From NCBI GenBank assembly GCA_963971405.1, contig OZ020489.1:32707047-32771046 (forward strand): DNA of 64,000 bases, in the 5' to 3' direction. Made by a program: the position numbers and the translations under genes. The stretch comes from Psococerastis gibbosa. Its lineage: Eukaryota > Arthropoda > Insecta > Psocodea > Psocidae. The notes beneath the pieces were generated by a model, which had not been told where the DNA came from, ran no database searches, and saw nothing but the letters and a program-made list of their open reading frames with translations. The stretch's first letter is position 1. Every line of letters begins with the position of its first letter. Shown piece by piece: positions 11,914 to 21,989 of this stretch.

Positions 11914-12065
11914 CTGGAAGGGCTATCCCCCGGATTGTTCATGCTAACGTCATTGAAGTCCCCATTGTCACTGTCGGACATGGCATCCCCCCGAATCGGC
12001 GAATCCTCTGGTGACGTCATGGGGCGGCGCAACGGCGTGGCAGCGTAAAATTTAGTCATCGACTC
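11914..12065 (-). CDS. bora exon 4
   Basis: 152 bp. Acceptor TTTTTAG before GAGTCGATG, donor CCTTCCAG/GTAAGC. Encodes ESMTKFYAATPLRRPMTSPE then DSPIRGDAMS; several S/T-P sites suit the proline-directed phosphorylation known for Bora. Enters in phase 0 and leaves with two bases of a split codon, so another exon must follow. Confidence 0.75.
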
Positions 12066-15000
12066 CTAAAAATAAAAATTAGGACGTTCAATAGTGTGTA
12101 TTACTCACTATGCAGCGAAGTGTTGCACTGGAGTTTTATTACAGATGTAATACATATTTATTTATTTATACATAATACGTTGCTGCAAAATCCGTAGGCT
12201 AACATAAATAAAAGGTAAATATTGATCAGCATAAGGAAATTAGACGATGGTAGCTGTAATTTTGTCCCGTTTTAAATTCATACAAGCATTGTAGGCCTCC
12301 TGTAATTAGCAGCTTAAAAAATTTAGCTACTAGATAGACAGAGAATATTATTAAGGCATCCATAGCCAGTTCAACTAAATTGCATTCCATACAATCATCA
12401 ACATGTTAATATTCAATAATTTCTCGAACCTGATTGGTTTAATCGTCTAGATTTTCAGAGACGATCAAACTGGTTGTTTCTTATTTTTAAGTGACAGAAC
12501 AATCTCAGTTGTAGAAATTGAAGTTACGCACTGCAATGACTCCAGCGAGTGTGTTGCTCAGTGATCAGTCAGTCAGTGGCCAGTTTACAATAGTAACAAT
12601 TTAGACTTTTATTTTTTTTAGATTTTGGGGTTCCCTGTCAGTTGATGTAATGTTTTATGAATACGCCATATCAAATTAAAATAACGGCCATTTTTTTTTT
12701 TAAAATCTCAGACGTCACGGCCACACTGAGTGAGAAAACAGTACAGTTGCTGCTCCACCCCTACACAAGTAAATAACTCTCAAAATTCCAGTGTCTCTTC
12801 TCTCGCCTATATCGGCTGTGTACGCTGTACACTGGCGCCAGTGAGACAATACATGCTTTACAAGAACGAGAATCCATCACCAAGTCATTAATCGAGGGCG
12901 AAGTAGGCTTTGTTTACAAGTTTTCTACAAGATTTTTTTCCATGCACCTATCGAAGACAACTAGACCAGATAGAAATGGAGGATATTCTCAGTGAATGTG
13001 GCGACACAATCACCCACTCCAATTCCCAATGTGGTATACTATGGCGGGATTTCCACATACGCCAATGGTCAATGAGAAATATGGTTTTGACGTGGTAGCA
13101 GACATTTTTAGTATGTCTTTAATGTCTGCTAAAACGTCAATTTCATATTTCTCATTGACCATTGACGTATGTGGAAACCCCGCCTATGCAATATAGAATT
13201 GTTTGTTGCCTTCTTATAGACCTGTGGAGGGGTGGCACTTCAGCATTTGACTTAGCCAACTTAATTGATTTTACTGCTTGATCTTTTTTTATTGTACTTG
13301 ACTTTATTTTACGGTGAAGTAAAGTACACCAATGACTACCTGATCGGACATGCAATCTCCATCAACACTGTCCTCATCTTCAGAGCATGACGTCTTAATT
13401 TCTACAGATAAAATCTTGCGTCGCGCTGAACACGTTGAAGAATTCATAGATTCGTCAGCGTTATATGCGTATCTTTGGCAAATTGCCATCAGTTCTGCTT
13501 CGGCCTCATCGGGTAGAGCTGGAGGAAAAGTGAGATTTGTTTGACAAGCAACAGTCTTCACGTTACATTTAATTTTCTTAGGAGCGGGGCTCTCCAGCGC
13601 ATCTTGAGACATCGAGGAAAAAAATCTGAAAAGTAACCAGCCATTAAAAAAATAAATACAAGTTAACGAAGAAGAGGAAGACCAAGAAAGAGGCACAGAA
13701 ATCTGATGGAGGACGATCTTAGAAGAGTGGGAGTGGTACCAGAGAAGTGCTGAGTAATCGGAAGTGGAGAGGCAGGAGGAAGTAGAGGAGGCTCACGTAT
13801 CACACCCGGGCAATTAGAGCTGATTATTTATGATAATTATGACAAGTACAGCCACCTATTGAACGATAACAAAAATTACTTTTAAAATTCATGTCATGGT
13901 CGCACATAACATTATTGTTTGTATTGTTTAGGTTCAGCAGGCACATGGCCTAACAAGGCCATCGCATCGCTGGAAAGAAATTAATTCATGAAATTACACA
14001 CTATTATAGAGGGTGAGTATTTCCCTACTATTATTTATAATGTTTTCTTTTGTTAGTAAAAAAATAAGTTTCATTTAATTTGACCTGGGTTAATTTATTC
14101 AGAAACTGGCGGCCCTTCGGTCAATTAGGGGCTTGTAGCTCTATGACGAAATAAAAACATTAATCTTACTTATCAATCGCATCTTGGACTTGTGACTCAG
14201 TGTCGGGACTAAACCAAGATGCAAATTCTTGGGTAGGATTTTCATCAATTTGAGCAGGTCTTAGTGCGGAAATATCGTCTATACTCCATGAAAATCCAGC
14301 TGATTTCTGCAAACAAATATCAAAATATTATCAACCAAGCGTTTCAATTGGCTGCTATGCAATGTCTAAAAATTCTCAAAGCAGTGCCCCTAATATCCGT
14401 TTTTTATTTATTAGCAAAATCAAGTTTCCCAGGAAATATCCTTTGTAGTGCTTTCAAACATTTAACATCAGGCGCGGATCTACATTAGGTTCCTCAAAAT
14501 GCGTAAAACCCCACTATTTCAGTCCTGTTTTTCACAAATTTCTCCCAGGGGAGACCGCCGGGCCCCTCTTGTGCTCAATTGTATTAATTACCTATTATAT
14601 AGAACCCTTATTTCTCTGAAAATGCGTAAAACCCCAATAATTCAGCCCTGTTTTTCAATTTTTTTTTCGTATTTAATCTTAGCCCCCTCCTTGGTCTCAC
14701 TTTAGATCCGCGCCTGTGTAACATCCCTTATCAGAAACTCTCCTCTACATTTTGATATACAGCACTGGCACCGATTGCTCAGGGATTATGAACATTTTCA
14801 TCCCGACACCTTCACTACCCGTTATTTTTTATAAATCGCCAATCTGTGTTAGAAACAGGCTCATATCATGTTTCAAAATGCTGAGGTACATTTCTTAAAA
14901 GGGATGTGATATTTTTGAAAGCTCTAGAATTGTCATATCGTGCCTATTTTATTGAATGCATTCTTCGTCCCTACAGCCCTTGATGGGCCTTCGCTCGACA

Positions 15001-16522
15001 ACACTCCTCCAGTCATCTTGGTTTTGTGCACCGCTTCACCATCCACGGACTTCCAACTCGCGAAGGTCAGTTTCCAACTTAATCTTCCAGCGTTTTCGAG
15101 GACGTCCCGCCGGTCGTCTTCCTGTCATGTTTGCTTTATTTTATTGCATTCCATCTTGGTATGTTGTTTTTGGGGCCTGGCTACCATGTAGTGAGCTATT
15201 CCCGATTTCTTGGTGTTTCGTGGTTATCATTAAGTTATCTGCTAGCTATGATAGCCACAAGTGCAGCGAATTCGGCAGTTCCTCTAACACTAAATAGTGC
15301 GAAGCAGGTTATTAACAGCGCAATAACTAGAAGACACAAGAACGCTCTATCAACCAGCGCAACAGGACAGTCATGGGAAACTTTGGTAAAAAATCCCTTA
15401 CCACATGATCCACCAAGAGCCACTTCTGTCGCCCGTTTTCGCTGCACCACTGGCCACGACTACCTGCAGGCTCACCTGTTTCGCCTAGGCCTAGCTGCTT
15501 CAGACCAATGCCCACTCTGCCTCAGCGGACGCATGGATGCTGCCCACCTTCTATAACGTGTCAATCAATCCAGAGCCCTAACAATGACATATCATCACTA
15601 TACTGGCAGGCGCGGCACCAGATGGCGGTAACGCCAAGAGTGGGCGTTGGATAAAGTAAGTAAGTAAGTAGTGTCACTGATATTCCAAAGTATTTAACGC
15701 ATCCCAATAAATATTTTCTTTTATTGAAAACCAGTCCAGTTTCGTCACCATCTCCTTCATATACGTCTCCCACACAGCATGCAGAATGATCTTCATAGTT
15801 TGGTTTTAATATTTTCTGAAGTTTTGACGTACAAAATTAATATAATTAAATTTAGAATAATGGTTATAGTGGGGAAAAAATCAGTGCCGGCTTTGACCCT
15901 GTGGGGGCCCCTGGGCCGGAATTGTGTGGGGCCTCTTCTCAGACAGGAAATACTTTTACCCTTACACGGATATTCTACAATCATTCATAAAATAGAGACT
16001 CAGGATGCAAAATACAATCGAATAGAGTAAGGCGATTTATCAATAATGCCACTGCAAGTTCCATTATCCAGCCATTTTTTCTTTCTTTTAATCTATTGCG
16101 ATTTTGTATTTTGCGGCTTTTTGTGGGAGCCCTCCGGGCCCCATAGCCAAACCCAGCCTTAAAAAATACATATACAGTAAATTACTTACACTTATTGGAC
16201 TGCTGACTTTTTGGAACATACTAGGACTACACATAGGTTGACTGAGCTTTTCTTTCATCAGCCACGCTTGCTCAAAAGGGTTTTTAATGCTATTTATTGC
16301 ATTTTGCGGCGGAGAATAGAGAGGCAGTTTCTCCACAACGCTTGTCGACGATATTGCCGTTGAGTTGAGATCCGTGGAAACAGGATATGGATTTGTAATA
16401 GACCTAACAAAAGCTTTTCGCCGAATAAATTGAATGCCGGAAGTCTCATTGCGACTAGGAGTATTCCCATAACATAAACTATCACAATTATTTGCTACTT
16501 TAGGAGGTTTTTTCGAATTCAT
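11914..16522 (-). CDS. Bora homologue (Aurora kinase A activator), N-terminal four exons
   Basis: Bora binds Aurora A and, once phosphorylated by cyclin-CDK, presents Plk1 for T-loop phosphorylation at mitotic entry; it acts in cytoplasm and nucleus. Coding exons on the minus strand: 16522-16190, 14306-14170, 13625-13340, 12065-11914; all borders are GT-AG and all phases match (302 codons plus 2 bases). Family landmarks in order: NPFE at residues 81-84 followed by SPSMF (99-103); FSWSID (116-121), compare FRWSID in human BORA; AIDKFF (about 154-159), compare AIEEFF; an SP site at Ser169, near the position of the human CDK site Ser112; KTVACQT (about 180-186), compare AACQT; SARRKIL. Vertebrate and fly proteins are about 540-560 residues, so roughly half is present. 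The last donor leads left to exons I could not find. Introns are filled with LINE and MITE insertions. The start ATG at 16522 is the one directly preceding the conserved part; the frame stays open to another ATG at 16630. Confidence 0.85.
12066..13042. other. bora intron 3, mostly unannotated
   Basis: The intron runs 12066-13339. The first kilobase holds no recognisable repeat family or coding sequence. Confidence 0.4.
13043..13184. mobile_element. Hairpin MITE, 142 bp
   Basis: Near-perfect palindrome with ends GGCGGGATTTCCACATACG / CGTATGTGGAAACCCCGCC and arms GGTCAATGAGAAATATG. Flanked by TAT on each side (13040-13042 and 13185-13187), a 3-bp TSD. Same family as 62675-62812. Lies in bora intron 3. 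Confidence 0.8.
13340..13625 (-). CDS. bora exon 3
   Basis: 286 bp; acceptor TTTTCAG/ATTTTTTTCC, donor GATCAG/GTAGTC. Encodes FFSSMSQDALESPAPKK, TVACQTNLTFP and NSSTCSARRKILS. Aligns with the human BORA FF..SP, AACQTLLSLP and NLSSSSLRRKLF segments in the same order. Acidic stretch SCSEDEDSVDGD near the end. Confidence 0.85.
13660..13790 (+). pseudogene. LINE C-terminal fragment
   Basis: The plus strand reads RGRPRKRHRNLMEDDLRRVG, the basic GRPxxRW..D..EDLR motif at the C-terminus of RTE/CR1-type LINE ORFs. A short dead piece inside bora intron 2, antisense to the gene. Confidence 0.5.
14170..14306 (-). CDS. bora exon 2
   Basis: 137 bp; acceptor TTTGCAG/AAATCAGC, donor GATAA/GTAAGA. Encodes KSAGFSWSIDDISALRPAQI then QDAIDK. 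The FxWSID..I..L.P..ID core is the most diagnostic Bora motif. Confidence 0.85.
14469..14716. mobile_element. hAT-like MITE, CAGGCGCGGATC ends
   Basis: 248 bp with inverted ends CAGGCGCGGATC / GATCCGCGCCTG. Flanking octamers TTTAACAT and TGTAACAT match at 7 of 8, an 8-bp TSD typical of hAT. Inside are two tandem copies of a block with AAAATGCGTAAAACCCCA..TTTCAG(T/C)CCTGTTTTTCA, also present at 17150-17250, 22340-22640 and 51930-52140. Confidence 0.75.
14950..15125 (-). pseudogene. LINE ORF2 C-terminal fragment
   Basis: The minus strand encodes GRRPAGRPRKRWKIKLETDL, a stop, and then QNQDDWRSVVERR. GRPRKRW followed by (A)Q(D)RxxWRxxV is the C-terminus of RTE/CR1-like LINEs. Broken fragment in bora intron 1, next to an unrelated LINE end on the other strand. 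Confidence 0.6.
15300..15675 (+). pseudogene. LINE ORF2 3' end with GTAA-repeat tail, copy 2
   Basis: Encodes TSVARFRCTTGHDYLQAHLF, then RLGLAASDQCPLCLSGRMD and a premature stop, and ends GGGCGTTGGATAAAGTAAGT with a GTAA-repeat tail. Same family as 9017-9345. It sits in bora intron 1 in antisense. Confidence 0.75.
15882..16160. mobile_element. hAT-like MITE beside bora exon 1
   Basis: Begins CAGTGCCGGCTTTGACCC and ends GGGCCCCATAGCCAAACCCA, which in reverse complement resembles the start. CAGTG termini suggest hAT. The right end lies about 30 bp from the bora exon 1 donor. Confidence 0.5.
16190..16522 (-). CDS. bora exon 1
   Basis: 333 bp, 111 codons from ATG (16522-16520) to donor ATAAGT/GTAAGT. 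The N-terminal 70 residues are unremarkable and polar. NPFEQAWLMKEKLSQPMCSP followed by SMF matches the conserved NPFE..L..P..SPS(V/M)F segment of Bora. Confidence 0.8.
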
Positions 16523-16567
16523 TACCGTTACTTTTGGATTAGTAAACTGAATATGTAAACAGCAGTG

Positions 16568-16640
16568 CCGCCAACATAAAAAAGAAACCCATGTGGCAAC
16601 GTTTGAAAATAAAATACACTTTGGCGCCACTTATTTTTTT
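16568..16640 (-). promoter_or_regulatory. Candidate bora proximal promoter (E2F and CHR-like sites)
   Basis: TTTGGCGC, matching the E2F consensus TTTSSCGC, lies at 16620-16627 within a GGCGCC palindrome. TTTGAA, the CHR core, is at about 16602. Both are within 110 bp upstream of the start codon. Such sites are common in G2/M genes, but the transcription start is not known and the motifs are short. Confidence 0.3.
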
Positions 16641-17004
16641 ATTTTTTAAGTTACGTAATAATAATTACATAGCACATACACACACAGTTTACGTTAATTA
16701 TGATATTTTAAACTGTTAAGAAATCCAATTAGAATGTTATATAATAATTTTCAAGCAGCCAATTCGAATTGAAGCTGAAAAACATGTTATGATTACTTCT
16801 TTTAATCTCGCCACTTGATTTTGAACCTGGCTTTTTCCATGATGTCGTCAAATAAACCAAATAATTGAGTTGAAATATTATATATATTCAACCATTATAA
16901 TATATGAAATCAAAAGATTATTCTGCGTGCCTTCCGTGTTTTTTTTTATCTATTGGCGAAGACGCGTCACTCAGTCGTCGATAAAGGCATGCTCCACCCA
17001 CGGG

Positions 17005-17140
17005 CGAGCACAAGGGGGGGGGGGGGGGGTGTCAGGATCCCCAAATTTTTAATTGAAATTTCAACTAAAACAATTGAATTGTTACTGCTATAAAATGGGT
17101 GCAACCCCCCCCCCCCCCCCTTCCGGGCACACCTTGTTTG
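17005..17140. mobile_element. MITE with poly-G / poly-C arms
   Basis: GGGCGAGCACAAGG followed by a long G run, and later a long C run followed by CTTCCGGGCACACC, form inverted ends around an AT-rich core. Immediately right lies another copy of the CAAAATGTGCAAAC..TTTCAGG block of the hAT-like family. Confidence 0.45.
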
Positions 17141-17689
17141 CAGTTATACTCTTCTCCTGTAAAATCTAAGCGTTACTGCTGTCAAAATGTGCAAACCCCC
17201 ACTATTTCAGGCAAATTTCCCCCGGGGAGACCCCAGGTCCCCTTCAGGTCTCCTCGGGTGCCTGCTCAAAAGATATTAAGGTCACGACTAGAGGCAATGA
17301 ACTCTCTCGAATGTAGAAGGGTTGCAGATTGTACAATATTATATTCTTTCACAAGTTGATAAACAGTCATCTAGATTGCCCTTCTCTACTCGAGAGAGTC
17401 CATCTCAGAGCTAAAACCAGGAATACTATATCAAAAACCTTGTTCAGTGTGAATAGGTAATTAATACAATTAATAATCTTGGCGATCTCGATCCTCTGAT
17501 CCTGCCCATGTTTAGACGTTTTAGAAACTGTAGACGGTCCTGCACCTTGATTTTGTGTTTTAGTTTAGTTTTTAATGACACACTACTGTATTATATGACT
17601 TTAGGCTACTTCACTGTAAGTTTTTTTTTATGAAAAAGATAAATTGCATATAAACAATTTAATGAATGTATCTGATTGACCTTTTCAGT

Positions 17690-17815
17690 CACCTCTGTAG
17701 GTTATTACCCGTGATTAGTACGACACGTCTCCGATTGCATGGCGTGTAAAGACTCGCAAAAGTGCAAGCACGTTACCACCTGGCCATCGAAGTCGATAAG
17801 TGCTATTATTTTATT
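17690..17815 (-). repeat. SINE family C, reverse
   Basis: The reverse complement reads TCGATGGCCAGGTGGTAACG..GGAGACGTGTCGTACTAATC, matching the copies at 51314 and 36003. The A-tail side is degraded. Confidence 0.65.
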
Positions 17816-17819
17816 TTAT

Positions 17820-19480
17820 ATGTAGATATGCCTAACTTACTACATGTATTATGTGACTTTACTTGTAATGTACAGTAAGTGCTACCGAATTGTGGACTCA
17901 AATCTGTTGATGGTCCAAATACCATGGCAATTGCAGTCATGATGGCTATAATATATCCACATATTATGTGGTAGGCCTATAGAGAATTGTAATGCAGTGG
18001 TTTTCCGTTGTCTTCTGCATCCTAATGCCATTGAATGGGGCCAGTTTCCCAACCCCAGGACAAAAGAGTGTCCTGCACAGAAAAGACTGTGTTTTCCGCT
18101 TATCCCGGCACAAACTGGAAAGCATATCTACGTACAGTAGACAAGTACATTTTTTTCCTAGTACCTAAAAGATAGGCTAAACTAGCATGTCACGCCCACC
18201 CCATACCTCCTAAAGTTATCATATCGCATCATAGTAGCGATAACTATCGAACTTGTAATATAGTTATCAAAATGAACTAAACGATAGCCCTAAAGCAGAG
18301 TTCATATCTTCATTATCTCCTACTCATTGAACAGGGTTGTGTATTTATAAATTAGGTTGTCCTTGCCATCAATTGAGTGGTGTGGCTGCATTTAATTTGT
18401 TTTCAATGCTGACGTTCAATAGAGACTGATCAGAGTCTTAGATTAGGCAAATTACTCTCTATGGGATAGGCCAACCAGTTGAGATATAACACATGCTGGA
18501 GAAGGATGTAAGTATTTATAATATAGCTAATTATGAGACGGTAGTTCTACTATTGTCTATTGTATAATACCTACGCGAGTATACTGTAGGTGTATCTTTA
18601 AAGACGCATAACTGCTTTGTTAGTTACAATCGGCAATCGGCTACAACAATGGACTAGTCTGCGGCCCATTGGCAAGGTCTGGTTTCAGGTTACTGGTTAC
18701 CTCTGGGAAGCTACATGATCACAACTTTACTATCGGAATCGTATGATGAGAATATATCGCTACTTCGTAAAAAAAAGACACAACTAAAAAATTGTCGATT
18801 TTGACTTAAGGCCAAACCGGAGATTTTTGACCTTGAACGTTGAGCGATGAATACATAGAAATATAATAGAACTGGAGCGGCGGGAGCCATAATATGCCTT
18901 ACGAGGCACCCGTTAACCATAAGCCAACTATCAGCCAACTGCAGCATAGCAAAGCGGATGCCTGGACCCGGTCAAAAACTCTGTAGTTTAGTAGTTAGCT
19001 TGTGCAGGCTATTTCCCCGCCAAATTGCAAACTTATCTTGTGCAGGCTACACTAGCAGCCATATTATTAACGGTCTCTAGCCACGGGATGGTTGAATATC
19101 CATTTTATAAACAAAGCCCCGCGTCGCGTACCTGTTCTGTATTTCACTTTTTATTATTTCAAATAATTGCAGTTTTACCTATTGCTGGCGCTTTACTGTC
19201 AAATTAAGTGTTCATATTTCAAGGCATATGCATTTAATTACAAAAGTTGGAGGTTTTTCTTCCCTGTGGGGCACGTAAAAATGTTCTGAGAGGTATGTTT
19301 TTAAATGCTCCATGCACAAATTTGAGACCTATAGTACGAGTAATCTTAGTTTGGTTTGATAGCGATTATTACTATGCCCCTGCGGTTTAAAACGTGTATT
19401 AGGAACCCCCAGCAAAGTCATTTCCAGGCCAGTCACGTGACCCCCTCCGGTTTGGCCTTAATCACGCTAAAATATTTTAA
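17820..19480. other. No confident gene; one dispersed repeat piece
   Basis: Contains GCAGTGGTTTTCCGTTGTCT (about 17995), shared with 61290-61320, so a dispersed repeat. A short frame at about 19046-19137 is discussed among the findings. Nothing else could be recognised. Confidence 0.35.
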
Positions 19481-19522
19481 GAATTATTTTGCTAGAAAAA
19501 CGGCGTTAATGTAGTGTGTATA

Positions 19523-19567
19523 TTTTCCGCGCGAGGGCAGTTGTGTCGTTTTCTATTTGGCGGGAAA
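19523..19567. promoter_or_regulatory. Two E2F-like sites
   Basis: TTTTCCGCGCG at about 19523 and a perfect TTTGGCGGGAAA at 19556-19567, about 30 bp apart. The second is an exact E2F consensus. No adjacent transcript is known; bora starts about 3 kb to the left. Confidence 0.3.
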
Positions 19568-20110
19568 TGTCAGGTAATTCATTATAAAAAAACTTCAATT
19601 TCTGTAAATTGATAGATTTAGGCTTGTGCCCTTTTTCTTCCGAAGTATAATTTTTCACCAAACAGTCAATCACTGGACAAAATGGGCTTTTTTGACCAAA
19701 TGTTCACATTGTTCACTTTGACAAGTTGCTACTAGGCCGAATTGCAAACAAGAGGCGCTGTGATACAAGCTATATATGCCAATGACAGTGATGAATATAG
19801 CTGCATTAAATGTATTGTAATTGCGAATAGTGAGGAACTTGGATCTCACCCAAAATGCTCCAAGACATGACATATACTTCCTAATACCTGTAGTCGGCGG
19901 ACAGGTAGACTTAAATTTTGAGCAGAAGTGGACTGGGATACTAGGACCAGAAAATATTAACTGCTTGAGCACAGCATATTTATGTATTGAATACTTATTG
20001 TATATCACAAATAAGATAGTAGGACAGCATATATGCACTTTTTTGTAAGCTTATATGACAATAAGGTAGTATGTATAATGAATTTTTGTTCTATTACTAA
20101 GGGCTACTAA

Positions 20111-20290
20111 GTCAGGACATGTAGAGTAGTGGCACAGACTCCGACTTTCACTCGAAAGGTTGTTGGTTCGAGTCCCACACTTGCTACATCTACTGGCCAT
20201 GCTTCGGAGGGCATGTAAAGCAGGCGGCGTAAGAGAGGGCTTTATAGCCCTAACTCTGCTAGACTTAGTAATATAACAAAAAGTCAATGT
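20111..20290 (+). repeat. SINE family A
   Basis: Starts GTCAGGACATGTAGAGTAGT, contains the B box GGTTCGAGTCC, and ends with the CTTAGTAATATAACAAAAAG tail. tRNA-derived head with an unrelated body. Slightly diverged from the copy 690 bp downstream. Confidence 0.8.
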
Positions 20291-20796
20291 ACTGTATATA
20301 TACTGTATGTAGATTTTTATATATATGACAATAAGGGGTGGGGACTATTCCTGTAGTTAAGCGGAGCTAAATTTAATTATAGAGCGCCTTATTGAAACTA
20401 CTATACCTATCTAGGTATAAGAGGGGGGGGGGGTGAAACCAATACCGAGTAATCGATATCCTAAACACGAGCTTAAATTGCTCTTATGGTAGATCCGACC
20501 CTGATTTTGAACATAAATTGATAGTAGGTAATCACGTAATTGGGAGATTTAATGCATTTCCGAACCACAAAGGCGAATAGCAGTGTTTTATAATAAAAGA
20601 AATCTATTATATTCTACCACAAAAAAGCAATAAATTCTACAATGTGCAGTAGGTACTTAACTTGTTGAGTAACAATATCGTATACTTTCCTGCATACTAG
20701 GTATGTACGTGTAGTACAGTAGGCACCTACAATATGCGAACAGCAACAACGCTAAAGAAAGACAGAAATGGTGATCGAAGAACAATTAATTGTATA

Positions 20797-21015
20797 TGTC
20801 AGGACATGTAGAGTAGTGGTACGGACTCTGACTTTCACCCGAAAGGTTGTTGGTTCGAGTCCTACACTTGCTACATTTTCTGACCATGCTTTGGAGGGCA
20901 TGTAAAGCAGGCGGTCCCGGGCCTTCCTAGTTGAGTGTAAGAGAGGGCTTTATAGCCCTAACTCCGCTAGGTTGGCTTAGTAATAGAACAAAAAAGCCCT
21001 ATTTATTTATTTATA
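20797..21015 (+). repeat. SINE family A, fullest copy
   Basis: Head GTCAGGACATGTAGAGTAGT, B box GGTTCGAGTCC, body GCAGGCGGTCCCGGGCCTTC, tail AATAGAACAAAAAAG then AT-rich. The best full-length reference copy in the window. Confidence 0.8.
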
Positions 21016-21348
21016 TGTAGCCTACCTAGGGGAACTCTGCACACTGCATTGCTGCATTACGGGCAGGCTTATTCCATGGCTTCGGTCGTTTAGTAATGAC
21101 TTATTTTTGGTGAAAAAATTTAAACACAACCATTTTGTAGAGCGTTTTCCATTCTGAAGCTATCTTGTTGACATTTTTAATGCCACATTCAGATTAAAAA
21201 TAATCGCCTTAATCGCTTTACAGTTTCATACAAATTCGTTGGTTTTTTCAAAATTAGGGGGGCCCCTTAGCCCCCCGTTTGGTACGGTCCTGACGGGAGC
21301 GGAAGTCAGTGGTAACCGTCTTCGTAGTGGTCTTAGTTTATCACCTCA

Positions 21349-21727
21349 GGCGCCCATTCCATTGACCGGCTAGGGCTATTTCCAAAAACAGTGACGTGGT
21401 AGCAGACATTCAAGACTTAGGTTGCGTTTCCACCGATCTCGCATTGAAGAATGCAAATGGCATTGACGGAAATTAGAATTTTTCTTTTTATAGAAATCTA
21501 TTAAAATGTTTGTACTTAACATATCCCATGACGCCATTTTTTTAATTTTAGTTTTTGTGATTTTACTGTATGATCATTGATCAATTTTAACTATGGCATA
21601 GAGGAAAATAAACATTTCCGTCAATTCTGCAATGGGAGGTCGGTGGAAACGCCACATAAGTCTTGTATGTCTGCTACCACGTCACCGTTTTTGGAAATAG
21701 CCCTAGCCGGTCAATGGAATGGGCACC
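21349..21727. mobile_element. Nested-hairpin MITE, 379 bp
   Basis: Outer inverted ends GGCGCCCATTCCATTGACCG; TCA on both sides (21346-21348, 21728-21730). Inside, at the mid-palindrome, a second hairpin with GTTTCCACCGATCTCGCA arms. Copies: 38679-39062, 58087-58468, 61877-62260. Confidence 0.85.
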
Positions 21728-21989
21728 TCAAGTATGTTTCATCCGAGCTCTGAGCATGGAATTTGAGGAATGAATCCCCATAAAAGTTGTAATAGACCGA
21801 CTTTTAAATATGAATAAACCCTCTGAAGCGTTTCATGGCCGTTTAGAGAAGAAACACGCAATATATAACGCTCCAGAACCAGCTCAAGCGCCCTAACTGG
21901 TCATTTAACAATAATTTAGACAGCTAGTGTCAGAGGAAATTGTACTTGTATTGAGAAGATGCAAGGGAATAATATATCGAACGATACTT

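Noticed and set aside
16523-16630. N-terminal extension of Bora to the upstream ATG
   Set aside because: The extra 36 codons are hydrophobic and Cys-rich, unlike Bora, and overlap the likely promoter; the ATG at 16522 is preferred.
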